A DNA stretch of 55,556 nucleotides from an uncultured Lachnospiraceae bacterium (lineage in GTDB: Bacteria > Bacillota > Clostridia > Lachnospirales > Lachnospiraceae): assembly GCA_910579505.1 (NCBI GenBank), contig CAJTTZ010000018.1:1-55556 (forward strand), in the 5' to 3' direction. A program made the position numbers and the translations under genes. The notes under the pieces were generated by a model. The model did not search any database. It had not been told where the DNA came from and saw only the letters and a list, made by a program, of their open reading frames with translations. Positions 48,259-55,556 of the stretch are shown piece by piece; positions within the stretch are counted from its first letter, which is position 1, and each line of letters opens with the position of its first letter.

Positions 48259-48783
48259 CGGGTCGGTGACAACATAGCTTGAGTGCATCTGCATTAAGTT
48301 GGGCTTGATAAAAAATCTTGTCTTACCGGAACCTGAACCTCCGACTACCAGCACGTTTTTATTCCTGGCATGGGCCGGGTTTTTCGGCCTGCCGTTTAAC
48401 ATTAAGCCCTCGCTCTGGGTGAGGATAACATTGTTTTCCGGCTTTGGATCCATGAACGGTGCTATGTCCGTTTTATTTCCCCAGCGTGCGGAACCGTACT
48501 CTACATTTTTGCGGTATTTTTTCGCATCCTTTCCTTTGAGATAGACCGCCAGACGGACAGCGGCAGCGCCGCATAATCCCACCAGCCAGTCCAGTGCGGC
48601 GCCCGGCCACATGCTCTGAAAGGCAAGCGCGAATCCTTCCGACAGCCCCAATAATTTCTGTGAAGCGTCCGCCCCTGGGGCAAGGCGCACCGCCTCGCCC
48701 AGCTTAGCGAATACCAGAAGGAACAAAAGATAGGGCAGATGTAAGATCACCTGTTTTTTCAGGGCATCTTTGTCTATCTTCAT
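48256..48783 (-). pseudogene. virD4: virD4 5' part (type IV coupling protein, interrupted by the IME)
   Basis: The N-terminal 176 codons of the coupling protein: two membrane segments (LHLPYLLFLLVFAKLG and LVGLCGAAAVRLAVYL), YGSARWGNKTDI, and Walker A GGSGSGKTRFFIKP (Lys154), up to VVTDPK. Reading into the IME ends at 48244 after three more residues, so the cell makes a truncated 179-residue protein. The rest lies at 38063-39379. The ATG overlaps the pcfB stop. Confidence 0.93.
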
Positions 48784-49250
48784 CGTTCCGGCCCTCCGTG
48801 CTCCTTGTTTTTCACCCGGTCGCGGCCAAGGGCCTGTGCCAGCTCTTTGAATTTATGAAGCTGGGTAAGCAGCGACGGCCTGGTGCTGCGGGTGAGGTCT
48901 TTCTGTGTATATTCCTTGAAAGCCGCCGTCAGCGCATCCGCCTGGTTCGCCTTGAAATAGACCGTCCACTTCGGCGGATTAGTCCCCAGCTCTTTTTCTA
49001 TGTGGTAGCGGACTTGGTGTTTCCTGGCGTACCGTTCAAACGAGCGGATCCTGCCGGACACTTCAATGGTGTTGGCACCGGGGTCTTTATAGGTCAGCCG
49101 CTTCATGCTGTTACGCCCGACCTTCGGGGTGGTGCGTTCCTGCTCCATCTTTTGAAGCACGGCGGCAACCGCCGCACGCAGAAGCCGCCCGGACAGCTTT
49201 GCCGCCTGTATGGAGACCGATACGGTCCGCTGTTCCAGATCTTCCTGCAT
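48780..49250 (-). CDS. pcfB: PcfB-family protein
   Basis: A 156-residue PcfB-type (DUF3801) protein (VSVSIQAAKLSGRLLRAAVA, VAAVLQKMEQ, WTVYFKANQADALTAAFKEY). PcfB acts with the coupling protein PcfC and the relaxase in Enterococcus pCF10 as an adaptor for substrate docking. The ATG at 49250 (AAGGAGG 6 nt upstream) is preferred to the one two codons earlier. It overlaps virD4 by 4 bp, so the truncation of virD4 leaves its partner intact. Confidence 0.9.
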   Translation of the reverse strand: MQEDLEQRTVSVSIQAAKLSGRLLRAAVAAVLQKMEQERTTPKVGRNSMKRLTYKDPGANTIEVSGRIRSFERYARKHQVRYHIEKELGTNPPKWTVYFKANQADALTAAFKEYTQKDLTRSTRPSLLTQLHKFKELAQALGRDRVKNKEHGGPER

Positions 49251-49300
49251 TGGCATCCTCCTTCCTGATAGAATCTGTATTTATAATAGGAAATAACGGT

Positions 49301-50101
49301 TTATCTGGCATCCCCGATCACCTGCTGGCGGGGCGCATGTTCAAAGGCTTTTACCGCCTGGTCCACCTGGATCTTTGCGTGTTTCAGAAGCGTCTTGATG
49401 ATGGTCGCCGGCTGGTTATGTTCCTCCAGGTGATTTACCATATCCTCACAGCCGTCCGGGAGGTAATCCGCCATTGCTTTGCAGGCATCCTCCAGGCTCC
49501 CGATAAAACCCCAGCAGCTATCCGACAGCTCGCCGTTTTTGTAAAGCTCAAAGCCGTAACATTCGCCCCGGAGGTAGGAGTCATAAACGGCCACCTCGCT
49601 TTTCATCAGATCCTCCGCTTTTTTTCGGACAGCCCCGGTCATTTTTTCAGTGTCAAACTCTTTTAGGGCGTCCTCTTTGGAAACATAGATCCAGCCGACC
49701 TGCCCGCTGTCCCAGGGATCGTGGAAGCTCTCGGTCTGCATGGCAAGCCCGCTATGATCCATAAGATAGAGGGGCATCATAATGTATTTTTCAGAGATTA
49801 CATTCAGCATGGCGTCGTCCACCGCCCGTTCTTCCGTCTTTGGCCCGTGCCGGAACCGGCTGCTCACAATGTTTACCATCCGTTCATACCGGTCCATGCC
49901 GGGCTCGTCATGGCCAACGGTATTCAGGTACATCTCCCGCAGGAAATCATCTTTATCCATGTAATTGTGGCTGTCACCCAGGGCATAGCGGGAGTGGAAG
50001 CATACCATCGTCCCGAAATGTTCGTCTACCTCACGGGGCGAAATCAGAATGTCGTCCGGCTGCACCATAAGCACATAGGAATCCTGTACTGCCATCAGCA
50101 T
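49301..50101 (-). CDS. Conserved ICE protein, unknown function
   Basis: A 266-residue protein with SYVLMVQPDDILISPREVDE, FGTMVCFHSRYALGDSH, MPLYLMDHSGLAM and GWIYVSKEDALKEF. It looks like a soluble alpha/beta protein of the kind common in Tn1549-like ICEs and phages, of unknown role. It does not carry the shared tail; it ends QQVIGDAR. AAAGGAG lies 9 nt before the ATG. It is 5 bp from the next gene upstream. Confidence 0.68.
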   Translation of the reverse strand: MLMAVQDSYVLMVQPDDILISPREVDEHFGTMVCFHSRYALGDSHNYMDKDDFLREMYLNTVGHDEPGMDRYERMVNIVSSRFRHGPKTEERAVDDAMLNVISEKYIMMPLYLMDHSGLAMQTESFHDPWDSGQVGWIYVSKEDALKEFDTEKMTGAVRKKAEDLMKSEVAVYDSYLRGECYGFELYKNGELSDSCWGFIGSLEDACKAMADYLPDGCEDMVNHLEEHNQPATIIKTLLKHAKIQVDQAVKAFEHAPRQQVIGDAR

Positions 50102-50106
50102 AAATA

Positions 50107-51219
50107 TCAGCTCCTTTCCGGTTCCTTTGGCTTTTTATCCGGTGCTTTGGCCGCCGTCTGTGCCGCCTGTTTCTTTGCGCTGTCAAGCTGCTCCCTTACC
50201 GAAAGGTCTTTTTTTGCCTCCGGCGCTCCCGTAACGATAAAATCCGGCAGTTCCTTAAAACCGATACTGTCCACGTACCAGGCGGTATCGGATCCATTTT
50301 CATGGAGGACTACCACATCGGAAACGGAAAGGGAGTGCCCCTTAAAATCTTCCGGGTGGTCGATGTTGAAACGTCTGTAAATATCTTCCAATGTTTCACC
50401 GGGCAAAAGTTCCGTTGCATAAACCATCTGGTAATTGTCCCTGTCTACCGGGAACCCTTTCTTTTCCAGCCAGTCAAGAGACATAAACTGCAGCCCGTCC
50501 GTGCTGTCCGATAAGTCAAGCTGGTAAATAGAGCAGGTGCGGATTTCATATTCCTTTTCATAAGAGGCAATGCGCGCCAGCAGTGCTCCGGCCTCATTGT
50601 CCAGATGTTCCTCCTGAATGACGGCTGCCAGCCTCATGCGTATCTTTCCGGTCTGCCCGGAAAGAAGTTCCTCCGCCATGCGTTCTTTTTCTTCGTGGGA
50701 ATCCGGGTACAGATCCGCATAATCGCCGCTGTACTGCCGGAAGAATACATCCAGGTCGAAGGCCAGATCCGTGGAATCTTCCAGCCGTATTTCTTCCTGC
50801 AGCGCCTCCTGTGCCGCCATCTGCGCCCGCTGTGCCTCCTGTTCTTCAAGGGAAGGAACCGGCTGCTTGACCGCCAGGATTTTTCCGGCAATGCGGATAA
50901 ACTGCTCCGGGTGTTCAAACTGCTGCCGGTATTTCTCCATGAGGTCCGCGGGAAGGGTTGCAAAATTTTCCTCCCCCAGGCCAACGATCAGGAAGTTCCC
51001 GGCAACAATATCATAGATGTTCCCATCTTCATCATAGAGCGCCCGGTTTAAGGGCAGCCCCATGAGTTTTCCTTCATCGTTGCAGATCAGCGCAACCGGA
51101 TCCTCATAGGGATAAACCGGTTGAATAATCCCGCCGACTGCCGCCTGCAAGGAGTTCAGCCCGCCTTCAATCTCTGCCTCGTAGGGTGTTTTCCCCGGCT
51201 CAACCATCAGCACCTTCAT
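50107..51219 (-). CDS. DUF3846 + YodL-like domain protein with shared tail
   Basis: A 370-residue protein. Residues about 1-115 match DUF3846 (VLMVEPGKTPYEAEI, LQAAVGGIIQPVYPYEDPVA, NRALYDEDGNIYDIVAGNF). Residues about 230-335 match a YodL-like domain (YQLDLSDSTDGLQFMSLDWL, LEDIYRRFNIDHPEDFKG, SLSVSDVVVL). The C terminus has the shared tail (KDLSVREQL followed by a Lys/Ala/Pro-rich stretch ending EPERS). Neither domain has a proven role. AAGGAGG lies before the ATG. It overlaps the gene upstream by 4 bp. Confidence 0.8.
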   Translation of the reverse strand: MKVLMVEPGKTPYEAEIEGGLNSLQAAVGGIIQPVYPYEDPVALICNDEGKLMGLPLNRALYDEDGNIYDIVAGNFLIVGLGEENFATLPADLMEKYRQQFEHPEQFIRIAGKILAVKQPVPSLEEQEAQRAQMAAQEALQEEIRLEDSTDLAFDLDVFFRQYSGDYADLYPDSHEEKERMAEELLSGQTGKIRMRLAAVIQEEHLDNEAGALLARIASYEKEYEIRTCSIYQLDLSDSTDGLQFMSLDWLEKKGFPVDRDNYQMVYATELLPGETLEDIYRRFNIDHPEDFKGHSLSVSDVVVLHENGSDTAWYVDSIGFKELPDFIVTGAPEAKKDLSVREQLDSAKKQAAQTAAKAPDKKPKEPERS

Positions 51220-52046
51220 AACTGTATATCCTCCTTCTTTTTATTTGCCGCCTTCGGTTCCGCACCGGCTTTTTCCTGCAATTTCGCCGCAGACAGCTTT
51301 CCCAGCACAGAAGGCTTTTCTTCCTTTTCAGGCGTAGAAATACCACCATCCGAAACTTCGGCGGCGGTGTGTTCTGATTTGACAGGTTCCTGCCCCTCAA
51401 CCGTATAGCCCGGCAGGAGGGCGCCATATACGGTAAAATGGCGTTCATATTCCTTCGGGACTGGCGGCGAAACCTCCGTAAACAAATGGGAATAGGATTT
51501 CTTGCGCCCCTCCAGGTATTTCATAGCAGCAGCCTTGTCCGTATAGCGCTTCTGGTTCTGCCCGGCGATCTTCTTGCCATAACCATCTTTCGGGGAATTT
51601 ATATACAGATCCCAGGTCACATACCAGGCAACCGGCACACTCTGTTTTGTTTCCCGGTCATACTTGGTATCTTCCCGGACACTGCAGGTCATCTTATAGA
51701 CCCGGTTGCTGATCTCCTGGGCGCTCCGCCAGTTGTCTGTGTCCTTCCACTGGTTACCCGTATGTTCCACCTCCGGGGTCCGCAGGTAGGAAATCGCCCG
51801 GTCAATCATCTGCGTGGCGGCAGCCTGCTGTTCCCATTGTTTCGCTGCGGCTACCACAATGTCATAGGCTTTCTGCTCACCGTCGATACTTCCCTGGCGC
51901 ATAGCCGCAAGGCTTTCTGTTCCCATTGCAATCAGGGCAGAAATATCAACATCTTCACAGGAAACGCTGTGCTCGACCTTCAACTCATATCCCGGCTCTA
52001 AATGGTCGCCGTACCGGTAAGCACGGTAATCTTTATTTTCTTCCAA
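51216..52046 (-). CDS. Large polyvalent protein-associated (LPD) type protein with shared tail
   Basis: A 276-residue protein (YRAYRYGDHLEPGYELKVEH, VPVAWYVTWDLYINSPKDG, YLEGRKKSYSHLFTEVSPP, FTVYGALLPGYTVEGQ). The second half resembles one of the LPD domains found in polyvalent proteins of conjugative elements; which one I cannot fix. The C terminus carries the shared tail (EKPSVLGKL followed by Lys/Ala-rich residues). TTG start 7 nt after AGGAGG. It lies between the LPD1-like and DUF3846 genes with minimal gaps. Confidence 0.65.
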   Translation of the reverse strand: MEENKDYRAYRYGDHLEPGYELKVEHSVSCEDVDISALIAMGTESLAAMRQGSIDGEQKAYDIVVAAAKQWEQQAAATQMIDRAISYLRTPEVEHTGNQWKDTDNWRSAQEISNRVYKMTCSVREDTKYDRETKQSVPVAWYVTWDLYINSPKDGYGKKIAGQNQKRYTDKAAAMKYLEGRKKSYSHLFTEVSPPVPKEYERHFTVYGALLPGYTVEGQEPVKSEHTAAEVSDGGISTPEKEEKPSVLGKLSAAKLQEKAGAEPKAANKKKEDIQL

Positions 52047-52057
52047 CTTTCCACCTC

Positions 52058-54082
52058 CTAAATCTCCGGCGCATGGCTCTTTTTCGGGATCTGCTGTGCC
52101 GGGGCTGTTTTTTCTGCCGGTTTCTTTGCTGCAAGCTGCTCCATCACCGAAGGACGGCCGCCGCCAAATATGGAGAGCTGGCCGTCCGGCGCCTCCTTTA
52201 TCCCTGAGGCCGGAAGGGGCAGCGTTACATCTGCATGGGTCAGTATCTGCTCCCGTTTCAAATCTGCCACGATCTCGTCAAACACTGCATTGATGGCTTT
52301 TCGTTCCTCGCCCTCCGGGAAGGCTTTTATGACCTCCATTTCCCCGTTTTTCCCAGCAGCCAGCGTAAGGGCGCAGTCGGCATGGCCCGCAAGGTAATCC
52401 GAAGCATAGGGCAGCCGGTCCTTCACATAACAGGCAAATGCCCTGGCCGTCATTTCCGTATTGCTTTCCCAATAGCCGCCGTCTTTCTCACATTCCTTTC
52501 CCATGCGTAGGGAGTTCCGGTAAAAGTCCGTTTCCACCCGCCCAATCTGGGGTGCCTCCTGCGACTGCATCCCGGACAGCATGTGCTCGAATATTTCCAG
52601 GCGTTCCCGCTCGCTTTTGGGGATCACCCGGCCGGTGACGGATTTCTTGAAGGAGCTGATCTTTTCCACGGATCCGTCCTCACCGGAAAGGAACGCTTCT
52701 TTCAGGGATGCATAGGCCTCCATCTGCTGCTCATTCCCATACCGTTTCAGGGAGCCGAGCACTGCGGAATCCAGCCAGCCGGCCGCATTCTTCCGGGTGC
52801 GTTCTGTCTGCGCTTCGGTCCGCTTTGCCGCCTGCTCCGGCGTCTCCGGCTTATACTTCATGGTATCAATCAGCTTTTGGAATGGGGCATAGAGGCGGGG
52901 CTGCTCCGATAGCATCCCTTTCGCGCCCATCTTTGTGCCCAGGTAGTCGTCAAGCCCGTGCCACCATTCATGTGCCAGGGAACCTGCCCCGTGCATTTTG
53001 GTAAGATTGATTACTTTACGGAGAGGTTCATAATGGGCCGCCGCGTTGCCGCTGCCCCTGGCGCCGAAAGCGATAGCAAGTGTTCCCTGATAAGCAATAT
53101 CCTGATCGCTGACCTTTAGGACAGATGCCAAATCTTTGAGTGCCTCAAATCCCATGTTAAGGGACGTCTGCCGGTCGTTCTGGTTCATCCAGTTGCCGAA
53201 CTCGCCACCCCGGAACCCGAAGGTATCAAGATAATGCTGCCCGGTAATCTCTGCGCCGCTGCGGTAATCCGGCCCGGTGCGCTTTACATGCGCAAGCTGG
53301 GGCGGCACAAACCGGGTCTTTCCGCTTTTGGTTTGGCCCTTTGCCAGCTCCTGCACCCATTTCAGGGCAGCCTCCCTTGTTTCAAAGTTGGCCTGCAAAA
53401 TGGCATAGCCCTTTGTCACATAGTAAGTACCCGGTTTCCAGTCATTATTTTTGGAATAGGTATTCTTTCCGTCGTTGAAATGGATTGCATATCCTTTCGG
53501 CACCTTCTGGCCTTTGGAAACGCCAAACTGTTCCTTCTGCGCTTTCTGTGTGAAGTTCCGTTCAAAATAGGAAGCGGAGTAGGCCATCAGGTTTTTGGAC
53601 AGCTTATTGGTGATCACCGGGTTGTCCTGTCCTTTCTTCGTTGCCCGGTAGTGGGCGCCGCCGCCCCAGCCCTGCACCTGTTCCAGATACCCGTTTTCTA
53701 CAAAGAAGCGGTCATAGGCCCTCATGGCGTCCTCCATGGTGCGGATCCCTGAAACCACCTCCTGTAACTCCCGGACGGTCTGGATATATTCTTTCTGTCT
53801 GGCAAGCCGTTTTTCCGGCGTGTCGTCCGTGCGGTAATACTGCGGGGAAGCGTTCAGGCTGTCCCTTGCCTTTTTGATGAAATACACCACCCCAAGGGGA
53901 ACCCCTTCATCAAGCATGGCTTGGTAATCCGGCTTTTTCCAAATGTTATCCTTTTTTACAAATTTCTCGGCCTCGCGGTCGTTCATGGCGTCAAGATCGT
54001 CCACATACAGGCCCCGGTCCTTCCATAAATCTTTTTTTGCACCGCCGATCTTTTCGCCAAAATCTTCATGTACTCCTGCCAA
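52058..54082 (-). CDS. LPD1-type polyvalent protein with HExxH motif and shared tail
   Basis: A 674-residue protein. The N terminus has FGEKIGGAKKDLW, a motif of polyvalent proteins. The middle part (LDTFGFRGGEFGNWMNQNDR, LNMGFEALKDLASVL, FGARGSGNAAAHYEP, then LAHEWWHGLDDYLG) is the LPD1 domain; His371, Glu372 and His375 form an HExxH zinc-protease signature. YASDYLAGHAD lies later. The C terminus has the shared tail (GRPSVMEQL plus Lys/Ala/Pro). It may be a protease delivered to the recipient. TTG start 9 nt after GGAGG. Confidence 0.82.
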   Translation of the reverse strand: MAGVHEDFGEKIGGAKKDLWKDRGLYVDDLDAMNDREAEKFVKKDNIWKKPDYQAMLDEGVPLGVVYFIKKARDSLNASPQYYRTDDTPEKRLARQKEYIQTVRELQEVVSGIRTMEDAMRAYDRFFVENGYLEQVQGWGGGAHYRATKKGQDNPVITNKLSKNLMAYSASYFERNFTQKAQKEQFGVSKGQKVPKGYAIHFNDGKNTYSKNNDWKPGTYYVTKGYAILQANFETREAALKWVQELAKGQTKSGKTRFVPPQLAHVKRTGPDYRSGAEITGQHYLDTFGFRGGEFGNWMNQNDRQTSLNMGFEALKDLASVLKVSDQDIAYQGTLAIAFGARGSGNAAAHYEPLRKVINLTKMHGAGSLAHEWWHGLDDYLGTKMGAKGMLSEQPRLYAPFQKLIDTMKYKPETPEQAAKRTEAQTERTRKNAAGWLDSAVLGSLKRYGNEQQMEAYASLKEAFLSGEDGSVEKISSFKKSVTGRVIPKSERERLEIFEHMLSGMQSQEAPQIGRVETDFYRNSLRMGKECEKDGGYWESNTEMTARAFACYVKDRLPYASDYLAGHADCALTLAAGKNGEMEVIKAFPEGEERKAINAVFDEIVADLKREQILTHADVTLPLPASGIKEAPDGQLSIFGGGRPSVMEQLAAKKPAEKTAPAQQIPKKSHAPEI

Positions 54083-54112
54083 TCATCATCACCTCCAGTC
54101 AATGTAATATCT

Positions 54113-55030
54113 TTACCGCTCCGGGGCAGGGCGCCGTTCTTCGTTTTTGTGAAGCTGCGGCCGGTTTCCCATGAGCCGGTCTGTCTCCCTGCGGACCAGC
54201 TTATCCAAAGCGCCCAGGTCCTCCGGTGCAATGGCAAATTCCCGGTAATTTTCATACCAGAGGCCCGTAGTGACCGCCGCAATGGGAGCCAGCTTTTCCG
54301 GCCCGGAAGGCAGGAGGCGGTAGACCGGGGCCTCTCCGTCAAGAAGCATCTGCCGGGCGGTGCCCAGCGGTATGCGGTACTTATCCATGTCCGGGTTCTG
54401 GGCATCCTCCATATATCCCATGTTCAGCCGTTCCTCCAGATCCTGGGGCATATAGGAAAAAGCCTGGTCTTTCCACTGGCTGAACATGATGGAATAATGG
54501 TTCTGCCATTCCGCCACCTGTTCCGGTTCATAGGCAAATCCCCAGCTTTTCAGGGCGTCTTTTTCGTAAAGTTCCATTGCGTTCCATTCTTCCAGGCTGA
54601 CGGTAACTCTTGAACCGTCTTTGCGTTCCATGCTGACGCCGCCGGGATAGAGGGTATTTTCTTTCATGTCCTGCCGCAGCGTGTCCAGATCCATCATCAG
54701 GACGTCGCCGTATAAATGGCCGTCCTCTTTCCGGTCTGCATGGAACAGAAAGGCCCTTGCCCCGATATATTCTGTCGTGAGGGCCATCTGGCGTAAATCC
54801 CCCGTGGAACAGTAGGCAAATACGGCGTCGGAGAGCCACATGTGGCGTTTCCCCATGATGGCAATAGAATCCACCCCGGTGTTTGTCGCCAGCGTGCGTA
54901 AATTAAATTCACTTTCCCGCAGGAAATCACCGGCAAGGATATGGAGCTCATAGGCGAATACGCCTAAATCCGTATCACGGATCAAATGGATCTGCGGAAG
55001 TTCTGTCTGCTGTATCATGTTCTCCGGCAT
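54113..55030 (-). CDS. Conserved ICE protein, unknown function
   Basis: A 305-residue protein (IHLIRDTDLGVFAYELHILA, TNTGVDSIAIMGKRHMWLSD, AFLFHADRKEDGHLYGDVLM). No enzyme motif recognised. The end is basic and stops in RRPAPER, similar to the terminal part of the shared tail, but the PSVxxxL core is absent. GGAGG lies 6 nt before the ATG. Its start directly follows the HTH gene's stop. Confidence 0.66.
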   Translation of the reverse strand: MPENMIQQTELPQIHLIRDTDLGVFAYELHILAGDFLRESEFNLRTLATNTGVDSIAIMGKRHMWLSDAVFAYCSTGDLRQMALTTEYIGARAFLFHADRKEDGHLYGDVLMMDLDTLRQDMKENTLYPGGVSMERKDGSRVTVSLEEWNAMELYEKDALKSWGFAYEPEQVAEWQNHYSIMFSQWKDQAFSYMPQDLEERLNMGYMEDAQNPDMDKYRIPLGTARQMLLDGEAPVYRLLPSGPEKLAPIAAVTTGLWYENYREFAIAPEDLGALDKLVRRETDRLMGNRPQLHKNEERRPAPER

Positions 55031-55312
55031 TTAATCCCTCCCGCCTGCCGGGGGCTGCCCGCCGGCAATCTTGCCTACAATCTCCGGGCCGGTCTCATAA
55101 ATCTGCATGAGCCGTTTGGCCGTTCCGCATGGCTGCGCCGCGCCGCTGGTCCAGAGCCGGACCGTGGAAGGGGAAACGTTCATCAGGAGCGCAAAGCCCT
55201 TTTCGTTCATGTCCAGTTTTTCCATCAGCGCCTTAACCATGTCGGGGCCGTAGTCCGGGCACCGGGCAGCTTCGGCAATCATCTGTAAAGCGGTATTTTC
55301 TTTGTTCATCAT
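55031..55312 (-). CDS. HTH (XRE/MqsA-like) regulator
   Basis: A 93-residue protein. The second half is an HTH (LDMNEKGFALLMNVSPSTVR, LWTSGAAQPCGTAKRLMQIY) of the kind found in MqsA/HigA-type regulators; the first half is helical. AGGAGG lies 9 nt before the ATG. It is the first complete gene of the long minus-strand set, so it may regulate the transfer genes downstream. An inverted repeat CTTAC/GTAAG (55352-55372) just upstream is a possible operator. Confidence 0.75.
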   Translation of the reverse strand: MMNKENTALQMIAEAARCPDYGPDMVKALMEKLDMNEKGFALLMNVSPSTVRLWTSGAAQPCGTAKRLMQIYETGPEIVGKIAGGQPPAGGRD

Positions 55313-55556
55313 GTTTGAAATCCTCCTACTACAATGTATTTATGGTTAATACCCCTTACAGCCAGTAAGGAATTATCCATCTTGTTGCTTAAGCTGTTAG
55401 AATGAGTGAGGCAATAGGTCTGGCGGAATCCTCCTGGAACTTTAACGTCCGTAATTAAGTCAGCCAACCAGCCCTCATTCGCAGCATTCGTTTTACGCAG
55501 GTTGAACCCATAGGCGTTCGTGTGATACCCAGTAGATTGAACAGGCAATGAGTAAA
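55309..55556 (-). CDS. Partial reading frame open at the right window edge
   Basis: The frame runs from beyond the window to a stop at 55309, overlapping the HTH gene start by 4 bp. The visible 80 or so residues (GYHTNAYGFNLRKTNAANEG, WLADLITDVKVPGGFRQTYC, MDNSLLAVRGINHKYIVVGG) look protein-like, but I do not recognise them. A TTG at 55548 lacks a ribosome binding site, so the gene probably starts outside the window. Confidence 0.4.
   Translation of the reverse strand, partial: YSLPVQSTGYHTNAYGFNLRKTNAANEGWLADLITDVKVPGGFRQTYCLTHSNSLSNKMDNSLLAVRGINHKYIVVGGFQT

Larger units (their letters stand above)
123..55312. mobile_element. Tn1549/CTn-type integrative and conjugative element (ICE), incomplete at the right
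   Basis: A co-oriented set of conjugation genes (MOBP relaxase, MobC, TopB, VirB4, PrgI, VirB6-like protein, Maff2 pilin, VirD4, PcfB) with tandem large serine recombinases at the left end defines an ICE of the Tn1549-like Firmicutes family. The left boundary must lie at or left of position 122, because the recombinase operon ends at 123. The right boundary is not visible: a reading frame is still open at the window edge. The backbone is interrupted by an IME inside virD4 and by accessory blocks at 6.8-9.0, 17.6-20.7 and possibly 20.8-22.3 kb. Exact att sites cannot be set without the empty chromosomal site. Confidence 0.85.

Noticed and set aside
1..55556. tRNA genes as att targets
   Set aside because: No tRNA-like cloverleaf sequence was noticed near either end; serine-recombinase ICEs often use non-tRNA sites.

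Overview
The window is most of one integrative and conjugative element (ICE) of the Tn1549/CTn type, from a gut Clostridia host (Lachnospiraceae or a relative). This rests on the gene content and order (PcfB, VirD4, Maff2 pilin, VirB6-like, PrgI, VirB4, CD1108-type hydrolase, DUF4315, DUF4366, CnaB adhesin, TopB, Cys-rich VLP, MobC, MOBP relaxase, Orf7-like sigma, large serine recombinases), the strong AGGAGG ribosome binding sites and the moderately GC-rich backbone. Species cannot be fixed from the sequence. No rRNA, tRNA or CRISPR array was seen. Almost every gene is on the minus strand, so the element reads from right to left.

Right to left: 48.8-55.6 kb holds ICE accessory and early genes (HTH protein, an LPD1-like polyvalent protein with an HExxH motif, a DUF3846/YodL protein, PcfB). 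The coupling-protein gene virD4 starts at 48783, but it is cut by an ~8.9 kb integrative and mobilizable element (IME, about 39380-48257) and resumes at 39379. The IME carries its own large serine recombinase, TnpW, MobQ relaxase with an IncQ-like oriT core, RepA_N protein with three 23-bp iterons, duplicated Cro-like regulators, a two-gene cargo that includes a secreted protein, and a decayed winged-helix regulator. Removing it through the shared CCTT restores a 614-codon virD4 frame exactly.

22.9-37.8 kb is the mating-pair-formation module: pilin, VirB6-like protein, SpoVG, MT-A70 methyltransferase, DUF3848, PrgI, VirB4, M23+NlpC/P60 hydrolase, DUF4315, DUF4366, and a 1639-residue thioester/CnaB adhesin fused in frame to a class B sortase. 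17.4-22.9 kb is accessory: a nucleotide cassette (Nmad1-like, ThyX-like, dUTPase), a plus-strand island (XRE regulator, AbrB/RelE-type toxin-antitoxin pair), a SLOG protein, and an AT-rich insert with a RlmN/Cfr-family radical SAM rRNA methyltransferase flanked by a Cys-rich KTR remnant and a one-cluster ferredoxin fragment. 9.2-17.5 kb is DNA processing (TopB, MobC, MOBP relaxase). 5-9 kb holds a Mef(A)-like efflux pump behind a long attenuator leader, a winged-helix regulator with a broken 5' end, an Orf7-like sigma factor, and about 600 bp of hairpin-rich DNA. Three tandem large serine recombinases close the left end.

Two system-level observations stand out. First, ten otherwise unrelated ICE proteins share a C-terminal tail, consensus (E/Q)(K/R)PS(V/L)xxxL followed by a Lys/Pro/Ala/Arg-rich stretch often ending in ER. 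It looks like a common export or docking tag for the type IV system. Second, the presumed receptor for such a tag, VirD4, is the gene occupied by the IME, so IME excision could act as a switch for the whole transfer system.
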